Part shown: positions 42,819-54,800 of the stretch, piece by piece
How the letters are laid out: every line of letters starts with the position of its first letter
Numbering within the stretch: position 1 is the stretch's first letter
Made by a program: the position numbers and the translations under genes
NCBI GenBank assembly: GCA_020634375.1
Contig: JACKBX010000003.1
Coordinates: 620,001 to 684,000, forward strand
Direction of reading: 5' to 3'
DNA: 64,000 nucleotides
From: Ardenticatenaceae bacterium
GTDB taxonomy: Bacteria; Chloroflexota; Anaerolineae; Promineifilales; Promineifilaceae
The notes under the pieces: model-generated
What the model was told of the DNA's origin: nothing
What the model saw: the letters and a program-made list of their open reading frames with translations, nothing else
Database searches by the model: none

Positions 42819-45800
42819 TTACCTGAGAACAACAGGCAAGTAAATGATCAAACCTCCTTGCGTTTCAGACAGCACGGTCAATGTTGCTGTTGCCATCACC
42901 GTCGTACCGCCGGGCGAAACGGCCGTTGCCACCACCTCATACACACCCGGCCCAGTCACCCGCGCCGTCACCGGCACAACCGCCGCGCCGCCCACCGGCA
43001 CAACCACCTGCGTCCGTTGCGACTTCGCCGCGCCGCCATCCACCGCCAGCGACAACTCATACGTCGTCAGCACATTGCCCGTATTCGTAATCACCAGCAA
43101 AAACGACGCTTGCAGCGTATCCGTCACCGTGCGGCTGGGAGGCTGCCAGGCCATGCTCGCCGCCTCCAGTTCATTCATCGTCACGGCCGTTTCCGCCACA
43201 GCCACCACCCGCTCATCCGTCTGCGAACGGGCCAGCAGCCCCAGCGACAACGCCCCCGGCGGCAGCGCCGCCATCTGCGACACAGCCAACTCCACCGTTT
43301 GCGACTGTCCCGCATCCAGCGTCACGGCCGTACTGCTCAACTCCACAAAAGCCGCCAGCCCGCCAAACGGCGTCAGGTCAAACGTATCCGCGCCGCTGCC
43401 CGTGTTCGTCACTGTAAACGACCATGTTGCCGCCGCACCGGGGTCAATCTCCGCCGGGCCGCCGCTAAAAGCCAGCGCCACGCCGCCGCCCAACACCTGC
43501 GCCGTGCCCGCCGCCTCCGCCATCACGCCCGGCGCGGATTGGGAAACGGCCGTCACCGACACACCGTAATCCCCCACCCCCGCCGCCACATCCGGCCACA
43601 CCACCAGCAGCAGTTCGGCGCGATTGTACGCGCCCGCCAGCAGCGCCAGTTCATTCACCGGGCTGCCATTCGCTTGCAGAACGGCCGTCCACCCTGCGGG
43701 AACGGTCACAGCCAGCGCGTAGCTGTCCGCCAGCGTGCCCACATTGCTAATTGCCAGCGTGTACGTCAGCACGCCGCCGCGACCGCCCGCCGCCGTGTCC
43801 GGCAGCAGCGCCATTTGCACGCCAAACTGCCCCACGCCAACGGCCGTACCCGTCGCACTATCCGCCGCGCCGCTCGCGCCAACAGCCTCAACCGTAAACG
43901 GCTGCGGCCCCGCGCTCATCGGCGTCGCCGCAAAGGCGATGCTGGCCGCACTGCCGCCGGGCACAATCACACTGGGCGGCAGGTCAACGCTGGCCGTGCC
44001 CGTCACCGCCAGCGCATAGGTTTGCACGGCCGTTTCCAGATTCGTCAGCGTCAGCGTGTACGTGAGGGGTAGACCCGTGCGCCCGCTTTGCAGCGCCGGG
44101 CTAACGGCTAGCGCCAGCCCATCGGCCACCACCAATTCCGCCGATGCCGCATCCTGCACATTGTCCACCACCACATCTACGATGATGGGCAGGGTTTCTG
44201 CGGCCGCATCTGCGGGGATGACGGCCGTCACCGGCACAGCCACGCTGCCGCCCGCCGCCACTTCTACCGTGGCAGGCAAGGTCAGCCAATTTGCCGCCGG
44301 GCCGCCTACCGTCAGCGTGTACACGGCCGTCGCCGCGCCCGAATTACTCAGCGTCAGGGTGTAAACGGCCGTCGCTCCCGCAAAGGCCGTCGCGCTCGGC
44401 GGCGTGATCGCCACAATGTGCGGCGCACTCACATACAGCGGCGGCAAGGTGATGGCGTTGCTTCCGCTGGGCAAGGTGTAGGAAACGGCCGTGCCCTGTG
44501 CCACCAACCGCGTCTCACCCGGCTGCATATCCGCCAATTCACTGACAAAAGTGTGCGTCATCACCGGCTGCGCCCAGGTCTGGGCATAATCCCAGCGGTA
44601 ATCGGGGTCGGCGCTGGCATCCGGCGGCGTAGAGAATGTATCCGTCAACACCGTCACGCCACTAATGCCCACCGTATGCGTCAGCGTCACATCGTAAACA
44701 GGCAGCGCTGTCGCCTGCGGCCACTGCGTGCGGTAGGTGTTATGCACCTCCCAACTATTCGCTTCGTTGGCAGGGATGGTCAGGTCGTCGTTGACATTGC
44801 TGATGTGGTAACTGTGCTGGTTCCACAACGGCCGTGCCTCACCCCACACGCCATCTTGCCCAAAGAGCACCACGCCGCGAATGGTGGGCACAATCACCTC
44901 CGCGTAACCGTCCTCGTCCACATCCACAAACAGCGGGTAATCCGTGCCCGTCGCCGAATTTGCCAGCGGTTCATTGAAGAGAACGTCGCCGTCCGCGCCG
45001 TTGTAGATGGTAAAGCCCTGTTCCTGCCCGTTCCAGGCCACCTCATACGCGCCGTCGCCGTTCAGGTCAAGCACGGAGGCATTGTTGGCAGAACTGCTGT
45101 CTTCGGCGATGGCCTCCCACAGCACCGAGCCGTCCGGGTTGAGGGCATAGATCATGCCAAAACGGCCGCTCTCAAACTCGTAGCGCATCCCCGTGAGGAT
45201 GTTCACCGCGCCATCGCCGTCCAAATCGGCCACGGAAACGCCGCCGGGATTGCCGGGGTCGAGTGGAGTTGTCCACAGCAGCGAACCGTCCTCACCATTC
45301 AGCACGGTCAACGCGCCGTAATGCGAGACGATCACTTCGGGAGCGCCATCGCCGTCAATGTCGGCGACGGCCGGGGCGCCGAATGTGCCTGCCATTGAGG
45401 ATGTGAGTACGACCGTCCACACCAACTGCGGTGCGCCCTGATTAAAGTCGTAAACCCACACATCATCATCCCAACCGGTGAGGATCAGGTCGAGCAGGCC
45501 GTCGCCGGTGAGATCGGCCAGCACGGGGGGATTGGCATGGGGCGGCGCTGTCGTACTCCACAGTAACGTCCCGTCATGCTCGCGTACCTCCACCGTATCG
45601 CCCACATTCGCCACAATTTCCGGTTCGGGGTCCAAATCCAGATTGCCGATGGCCGGAGCCGAGAGCGTCTCGAAAATGGACACGGTGTTCGTCATCCAAT
45701 AAGTGCTGCCGTCGGCGTGGAAGGCCCACAATTCGCTGCCGGCAGCGACAACAACTTCCGCGCCCGGCTGCCCATCCAGTTCGGCAATAGCCGGAGAGCC

Positions 45801-48800
45801 AACCCAGGTGCGGTAAGCACCGCCGCCAAAGTCGTGGCTCCAAAGGATGGGATCGCCGTCGCCAGTATCCTCGCCATTGCCGCGAAAGACGAACAGCGTG
45901 CCAAAGTTGGTCGAGTCGTCGGCGGTGAGGATGATTTCGGTACGGCCGTCGCCATCCAAATCACCCGCCGTCATCCCTGCGGCAATGCCCACCGTGCCAA
46001 AGAAAGGCAGGCCATTTCCGGCGGGGGTGTTGTCCCACCACTCGGCCGTCGGCTGATAGGGCACTGCCTCTGCCGGATTGGACTGGAAGGCATCCACGCG
46101 CATGGTCGTGCCATTGTTGATGCGGGCGACGTGCGGCCCCGGCTCCAAACCGGTGTAATGGTAGGCCAGCGTTTGCTCGGTGTAGGGGTATTGGAAGTCG
46201 GCCGTATCCACATACACGCCGTCAATAAACACCTCGATTGTGCTGAGGTTGTTACGGGTGACGCCGAACAGGGTGAAGGAATCGCCCACAAAGGGGAACC
46301 AGACATTGGAATCGGCATAGTAGAGGCCGGGGATAACGATGTCGCCGCCGATGGCGTTGGGGTGGGCCGCGTCATCGAGGTTGGCGGTGTAATGGAGACG
46401 GCCGTCATCCACCGCCCGGCTGGCATTGACCAACTCGTCAGACATCGGCTGGCCGTCCCACACGTCGAAGTAGTCGAAGTAGACCGTGCCTGCGGCCACG
46501 CTGACGGAGATGGTATGCGTGCCCGTAATCAAGTCGCCGAACTGGTAGGAGCGCACGTCTTCCCCGGCAGCATTTTGCAAGTCAATCACGCCCTGGCTGG
46601 CGCCATCAACGAAGATTTCGGCCTGAGATGTGACATTGCGCACACGGAAGCCGACGGCGGCCCAACGGCCGTCAAAGGTCAGGCTCACCGTATCCCCCGC
46701 CGCGCCAGAGTACACATGCCAGCCGCTGCTAACAATGGGCGTCGTTTTGTTGGCGTACCACGTTTGCGGCCGGATGCGCCAGTCATACACGCCGTTGTAC
46801 AGCAGCGCCGGGTCGTCCTCTTCGTAGCGCACAATGCCGGTGGTGGCGGGCGGCATTTGGAACGGCGCGATGCCGGGCACGATGAAGGCGTCCACCGCGA
46901 GATAGCCGCGCGTGTGGCGCACGGTCATCAGGTGCGGGCCAACGCCCAGGCCATCAAAGGAGAAGGGACGGGTGATTGGGGTACTGCTGTACAAGTTAAA
47001 CTGCCCCCTATTCACGCCATCAATACTGATTTCTACGTGGTCGCTGCGGTCGTTTGCCAACCCCAAGAAGGTCACACTGTCGCCGCTGAAGGGGAACCAG
47101 GCCACGCTCTCGTGCTGGAAGCCATCGCGCCGGTACGTGCCGCCGCTGGCCGCCGCATCTGCAAACTCATCCCACGAATCAAAGTCGTCGCCGAGGTAGA
47201 CCTGCGGGTTGTTTTCTTCGTAAGTGGCGGCGGGCAAATCGCTGCCGTCCCAGGTGTCGAAGTAGTCGAATTTGACCTGCGTGCCAGTGGCGTTGGGGTG
47301 GCTGGTTCCCAGCACGGTGACGGAGATGGTGTGATTGGTATCGCTGAGGCCATCGAAGATGAAGGTAGCCACATCGGTATCCCGCGAGTAGAGGTCTATC
47401 ACGCCCTGGCTGGCGCCATCAATGAAGAGTTCGGCCTGCCCGCCGCGATAATCGCTGACGAATCCGGCCGTGACCCATGTGCCGTCGAAGTTGAAGCTGA
47501 TGCTGTCTCCGGCGGCGCTGGAAAGAATGTATTGGCCCCGGCTGGCCGCCGGTACATTGTCGGTGCGGTCCCAACTGTAGGCGGTGATGGGATAGGGCAG
47601 GCCGTTGTAGAGTACGGCCGTATCATCCTCCTCCACCCGCGTGAAAACAGTGGGCGTGGGGGGCGGGGTTGGCGCAGAGATAGCCGGAACGATGAGAGCA
47701 TCCAGCGTGGCCTCTTCGCGGTAATCGCGCAATTTGAAGATGTGCAGCCCCGGCCCCAGGCCATCAAAAGAGTAGGTGATGGTCGGCGCTGCGCCGGTGT
47801 AGATGTCGAAATGGCCCTGGAACACCTCGTCAATATAGATGCTGACCTCGTCGCTGCGGAAGTAGTCGAGCGCCTGATAGGTCACGCTGTCGCCCATGAA
47901 GGGGAACCAGGCTGTGGGACGGCCGTGCAAAGCCGATTCGCTGTACGCGCCGCCGCTGGCGTCGGCATTGGCGGTGTCATCCCAACCACCGCTGCGGAAA
48001 ATACGGCCGTCTACCTCTTCAAATGTGCCGTCGGGCAGGCTGCTGCCATCCCATACATCCACGTAATCCAGGTAGACATAATTGCCATTCGATAACTGGT
48101 TGGCCGTCCCAAGTACCGTCATGGAAAAGGTGTGCGTGCCAGTAATCAACCCGGCGAAGGTGACGCTGGTCACGTCGTCTTCGTTGCTGTACAGGTCAAC
48201 CACGCCCTGGCTGCTGCCATCGAGGAAGAGTTCCGCCTGCCCGCTGTTGTACGTGGTCAGGAAACCCACGCTGGCCCGCACACCGTTGAAGGTGAGGACG
48301 GCCGTATCCCCCGCCGTATACGAATACATGGACTGGCCGTCGCTGGTCGAAGAAGAAAGCGTGGAGCGCGTCCAACTGCGGGCGGTGACGGTGTACGGCA
48401 GGCCGTTGTAAAGGAAGGCGGCATCGTCCTCCTCGTGGCGGGCGTAGCTGCCGGGCACGGGCGGCGTGTAGAAGGGCGCTGTGCCGGGCGTGATGAAGGC
48501 ATCTATGGTTGTAAAACCATGATAGCTGCTGACTTGCATGATATGCGGGCCAGCGCCTAAGCCATCAAAAGAAAAGGTGCGGGTGATGGAGACCAGCGGA
48601 TTGTACAGGTCAACGGTGGCCTGATAAACGCCGTCAATGAACAGGTAGGTTTTGCCGCCGTCGGCGTTTGCCAATGCCTGGTAGCTGACGGAATCGCCGG
48701 TGAAGGGGAACCACACGGCCGCATTGCTGCTGCGAATGTAGCTGCCGCCGCTGGCGTTGGCATCGTTGATGGGGCTGCTCCAGCCGCTGCTGCGGAAGAT

Positions 48801-51800
48801 GCGCGTGTCGCTCTGCTCAAACGTGCCATCGGCATAGCTGCCGCCGTTGTACACATCCACATAATCAAGATTGACATAATCGCTAAAGGAAAGTGGGTTG
48901 GCCGCGTCTTGCGCGACGATGCTGACGGTATGGCTGCCCGCGCTCAAGCCATCGTAAACGAAGCTGACGGGGGTGACGTCGCGGCGGTAGAGGTCTACCA
49001 TGCCCTGGCTGAGGCCATCAATGAGGATGTCGGCGTAGCCGCTGCTGTTGTCGGCGATGAAGCCGAGGTTGATCCAGGTTCCGCTGACGGTGAAGACGGC
49101 CGTTTCCCCCAATGTATCCGCCCGCCAATAACTGCCGTTACTGGCCTGGCTGTTCCCCACATTCACCCACGTCCCCGTCGTCGCCGCCTCATCCTGTTCG
49201 TAGTGCAGGATGAGTGTGCCGGTGATGGTTTGGGGAGATTGGAGATTGGAGATTGGAGATTGGTCGCTGGGGGTTGGTAGCTGGTTGTTGGTGGCTGGTA
49301 GTTGGTTGTTGGTGATGGGTTGTTCGACATCGGCCTCTGCCAACTGTCCACTGTCCACTGCCAACTGATCACTGATGACTGCCAACTGATCACTGATTAC
49401 TCTCAACCCCGTCGGCGGCCACAGGAACGCCGCCGGCGGCTGCACGGCCGTATCCGCCAAAATCTCGCTGGTGATGACGGTGGTCACGGTGACGGTTCCG
49501 GGGGCGACGACGACGGGCTGCACGGCGTGGGACGCGCCCAACGCCTGCCCCACGCTGAGGTAGCCGTAGCCCGCGCCATTGGGGATGAGCGCGTCGGACT
49601 CATCCAGCAGGTTGACGGTGAGCGTATACACGCCCGCCGCCCAGCCGGAGGTATCCACGCTGGTCAACTCATACGTGCGCGGACTGCCCACCAGCACGGT
49701 GAGGGGAATGTCGGCGCTGAAAGCGGTGTCGCCGTTGGCGGCCAGCACGGCCGTGCGTGCATTCACATCCTGCGCCACATTAGCGATATTGGCAATCTCC
49801 ACGCTGAGGGTAGTGGAGCTGACGCCCGTTTCCACAAAGGCAGGGTCGGCGCTGACCTGCGTCACCTGCACGAATTTGTCTACGACGTTGAGGCGGGCAA
49901 CGGCCGTATCGCGCACATCAATCTGCACATCCGGGGCCACAGCCACGATGTCGGCCGTCAGGTCAACCGCGCCCAGCGCCGCCGGGGTGGTGTTGACGGG
50001 CAAATTGACCGTCGCCCCCGGCGCGATGGCTTCGTTGAAAAGTTGGTCGCCATCGGGCAAGCCGGTGACGGTGATGGCGTAAGTCGTCGTCAACGTGCCC
50101 AAATTGGTCACGTCGAGGGCGAAGTTAGCCGTGTCGCCGAGGAGGACGGCGGCATTGTAGGGGGTGAAACGGCCGTCCACGCGATGCTGGCCGATTTCGC
50201 AGAGGTCTGTGCCCACGCTGGTAACGGCCGTACTCAAGCCATCCAACGCCGCTAATAATTCGGCGCTGGTCGTGGCGGCGGCAATTTCGTCGCGGGCGGC
50301 GGCGATGGGGCCGCTGTCGCCGGTGAAACCCGCCGCCGCAGCAGAGGCCAGATAGCTGTCAATTGCGCCGAGCAAATTGAGGCGCGGCTGCGCCAGGCAG
50401 ACGCCATCGGCGCAGCTTGTTTCCACAGCCATAAACGCATTCACCAAAAGGGTGGTGGCCGACTGCGCCGGTTCCGGTTGGCAGGCGGCCGTTTCCAGCA
50501 TGGGCAATGCCAGCGGCGAGGCAAACTGCACCGCCGCCAGCGCCATCGGCGCAAATTCGCCCGCTGCGCTGCGGGCTTCTACAAAGTAGACCGAACCGGG
50601 CAGCGCGTCAGCGGTGTCCACGACCATCTCATCGCTGAAAATGGCGTCGGGGGATAACATGCCGGTGTCCAAGTTTTCAGATGAAAGGAGGACGGTGGGG
50701 GAGAGGACGGCCGTACTGAAATGCTCGCCGCGCACGGTGACGGTGACGGGGAAAGAGGCGGCGCTGTTGCCCACATTTTGCAGAGCCAGCGTCACCGTTA
50801 CCGGGCTGCCGGGCAAAACGGTTTGCGCCAGCGGATCAACGGTGAGATAGGGGAAGGGCAGCGCGGGCATGGTGAAGGCGTCGCTGTCGCTGTCCGACAC
50901 GCTGCCGTCTGTGGCCGTGACGGTGAAGGGGTAGTTTGTGCCCGGCGCGGGCAGCGGCGCGGCGGGGGGCACAACGTAGAGGCCAAGCGTTTGCTGCGCC
51001 CCGGCGTCGAGGGTGACGCTGGTTTGCGTGCTGCCCGCAGGGCCGCCGCTGCCCGCGCTCCACACCGCCCAGCCTGCGGGCAGGCCGCTCACGCTGATGT
51101 CAAATGTGGCGGCGGCGGTGGCGTCGTTGCGCACGGTGACGTTGAAGGCTGCGCCGGGGACTTCGGCACGGCCGTCTGCGGCGTGGTTCAGCGTCAAGGG
51201 GAACTCGTAATCGGAACCCTGCACAATGCCCATCGGCACGGCGATGAGCGGGTCGGCGGCGACGGTCACGTCTACGCCCTGGTTGGCAGCCAGGTCTAAG
51301 GTGACGATGGCCGAGGCGAAGAGCGCCGGGTACTGCGCCGACTGCGCCGTGAGCAGCACGCTGGCGCTGCCGGTGGCGGCTTTGGCGGTGGGCGTGACGA
51401 CGGCCGTCTCGCCCGCCATCCCCGCCGCCCAGCCAGCGGGCACGGTGAGGGTAAGGGTGTAGGCGTCGCTGTAGTTGGCGAGCAGGGCCGGGGTGATGGC
51501 GATGGCTTCGTTGACAGTGGCGCTGGTTGTGGCGGGTACGGCCGTCAACGCAAAGAAATCGGCGGCGCTGCTGAGGGCGATCTGGTCGAGGTCGCCGTTG
51601 TCGCTGAGGGTGAGGTCGCCGCTGACGTTGGCGAGAGCCAGGGATTGGATGTTGGAGACGGCCGTGCCGCCCACCGTCACCGTGCCGCCATCAATGCCGC
51701 TGACCATCACCTGCCCTTGTTGCAGGGTGAGGGTTTGCGCGGCGGCGAAGTTGGGTGCGGGGGCTGCGCCCATGCCCGCCAGGGTCACATCGCCGCTAAA

Positions 51801-54800
51801 GGCGGCGTCGAATGCGCCGCTGTAAAGGTCGCTGTCGTTGAGTACGGCGTAATCGCTAACGAACGCGGCTTGCGGCGCGTTGGTGGTGGCAGTGTAACTG
51901 CCCACCGGGACGATGGCGAGGCCGTTGGCAGCAGGGGCGTAGCTGCTGGCTGCGCCGTTGGCGATGAGGCTCCATTGTTGGGATGAGCCGCTGAATTGGG
52001 CACGGCCGTTCTCGGCAGCCAGGCTGCCACTGCCCAAATTTGTGCCGTTTTGCGAGAGGGTGGCGGAAACGGCCGTCAACTGCTCAAATGGCGCGGCCTG
52101 GGTGTGGCCACTGCTCCAGTCGGCGGAGAGGGAGGGGGAGCTGCTGTAGTGGTGAACGGCCGTGACGTTGAGGGTAACGGGGCCGGAGAGGGTGGGAACG
52201 GCCGTTAACGTGGTCGTGTTCACGGTGGCAGGGTCAGGCAGCGACAAATCACTCACCCAAAAATCGGGCAAAGAGGGATCGAGCGCACCACCGGCCAATC
52301 CAGCCACCAGCGCGGCAACGACAAAGCCATACCCGGCTACTGCACCGCCCTGACATGCCGGCGGATTGGGCGATACGCCACAAGCGCCAAGCGCTGGAGG
52401 AAGTGCCGCCTTAGCGGCAATAATCAGGCCGAGCAGCGTTGCTTTACCACCGGCCGCGTTACCGGCTACTGCGCCAGGAAGTTCACCGGGAGACAGAGGT
52501 GGTATTCCCAAAGAAGCAACAAAGACTTCGGCAAAGAATGAAAAAATGTAGGCCAAAAATCCGCCAACAAAGGCCAAACCACTGCCCTCAACCAGGGCTA
52601 CCATGATGATTTCTTTGTTTATAATCGCGTAAAAGAGACCCTCGGCGGCGGCGTAACCATCGGCGTTTATGTAGCTGGCGTTGCCATCCGGGGCGACAAC
52701 CATGAAGCCGATGTCTTCGCCATAAGGCATGGAAACCATCTGCTCTGGCACAGCGATGAGTGCGCCGGTGGCGGCATAATCGGCGATGCGTGCTTTGGTA
52801 TCGTCGGGAATGGCAAGGCCATCTAATTCGGCCAGGTTTTCGGCGAGGATGAAGTGGGTGGGAATGCCTTGTTCATCAGCAACGAGTAGGGTGCGTACGG
52901 CCGAATGCACTTCGCCGGGCAAAAAGAGGTCGAGCAGTTCGTATTCCATGCTCTTTTCGGCGGTGGTGCGCAGAAAGTTGGCGCTTTGCACCGCTTCCAA
53001 ATTTTGGCCGGGATAGGGAATGGCTTTTTCGGCGATGTTCAGCAGTTCAAAGGAAGTTTGCAGGCTGCCTTCGTCCGTTGTGACCTGGCTGCTGAGGATG
53101 AGCTTGGGATGGTCGGGGTAGGATTTGACGAGCATGGTTTCGGCGTTGATGGAACGGCCGTCCCAAGTAGAGGCATATTGGAACATGGCGCTCATCAAAT
53201 CAAGCTGGGCGAACTGTGCCCCGTATAACGCGGGCAACTGTTCATCTACAAAGGCGGTAATCACGTCCAAGTCGTTCGCTTCATCAGTGAGGTCTTGGTA
53301 AGCGTTGTAAGCGGCAACAAGCGCGGGCGCTTGCTGGTAGATGGCGTTCAAAGCGTGTTCAGCCTGGGCTGCGGGATAGGCGCTGTTGGGAATGGGCTGC
53401 ACCTGGATGATGTCGCTGGTGGTGAGCAGGGGCGATTCGTCACGCGGGGGCAGTTGGGCACTGCCACCCATACGCAGGTCTGGCCCGATGAGGTCTTTGA
53501 TGGTGCGGCGGTAAGTGTCGGTACGGCCGTCCGGGGCCGTCGAGGTCACTTCCAACCAAAGGCCGGTGGTGAAATGGGTGGCAAGGGGGAAGTTGGTGAG
53601 CAAATCTTGAATCGGCGTGCCGAAAATGGTTTCGGCGCTGTCGCCGTAGGCCAGGTAGGGGGTGTAGGTGTGCTGGGCGTTGGTGATCACCCCGCCCTGT
53701 ACATCGGATTCAACGGCGAAGGCGATGTTGACGGGCAGTCCGGCGGTTTGCGCGGTGGGAATGACGGCCGTCAACACCGTAGACTGCTGCAAATTGAGGC
53801 CGCCCAGCGGGAACGAGTAGTAATGCTCGGCGTCGAGGGTGAAGGAGAGCTTGTGGCGGATGGCGTCGGGCAGTTCGGCGATCTGGTCTGTGCCATCGCT
53901 GGCGGGCGTGGCGAAGATGTCGCCGGGCGCGGCGGCGGCGATGGTCGGATCGAGGTCGAGCCAGCCGCTGCCGGGCAGGTAAGCCTGCACCCACCAGTGG
54001 TCTTGGGCCAGGGCCAGCAGGTCGGGGTCGTTGAGGGGGTCGCCAACGGCCGTGCCCTCAGGAATAGCGCCGCGAATGGCCTGCGGCACATCAAACATGC
54101 TGGCGATGAGGTCTTGGGCATCAGCCTGGGGCAAGTCGCCGTGACGATAGCGGGCGGGGTAGCCCGCGCCGCGCAGCATGGCAATGAGTAAGCTGGATTG
54201 GTCGGCGCTGTTGCCCGCTTCGCTCCACAGTGTGCCGCGTGTGCCGCGCAGTGAGCCGCCGTAGGCTTCGTAGCCCAGCCCTTGCACGAAGTCAAAAAGG
54301 GCCAGGGGGTCGTCGTCGAGTTGGGCGAGCTGCATGAGCATGGCTTCGTCGCTGCGGGCAGCGTCGGGGGTGGCGATGAGCCAGTTGGCGAATCCGTCGG
54401 GGGCGAGGCGTATGGGTGGGGAAACGGCCGTTGCCATCCGCCCCTGAAGGGTGGCATAGGCGGTGACGCCGCTGTCCAATTCGACAAAATCGGCGGCGCT
54501 GGCGGGGGTGGAGAGGGTGACGGTGAAGGAGGCGCTGGCGCTGGGGGCGATGTCGCCCAGTTGGAAAAGGTGCTGGCTGCCATCGCTGTCCGGCCAAATT
54601 GAGGCGTCGAGGAAGGCCGCGCCGTTGCTGAAAGCGGCGCTGACGACGACGCCGCGCAGGGTGTTGGGGTCGTCGAGGGGGTCGTAGCTGGAGAGGGCGG
54701 CGATGGTGTCGGTGACGGTTAGCCCTTCGGCGAGGTCGGGGAAGTGGCTGGCGCTGAGGTTGTTTTGCACGGTGTAGGTGACGGTGAGGTCGCCGCCGGC

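Noticed and set aside
43500..44350. Dense ACGGCCGT sites as a local regulatory cluster
   Set aside because: Density there is not clearly higher than elsewhere once Thr-Ala-Val codons in beta-rich domains are considered; the signal is window-wide.
45576..48095. 839-residue open frame on the plus strand
   Set aside because: It is antisense to the four repeated units of the giant protein, has no ribosome-binding site or recognisable domain, and its openness follows from the GC-rich codon pattern of the real gene. Other long plus-strand frames in 42.8-54.6 kb were rejected for the same reason.
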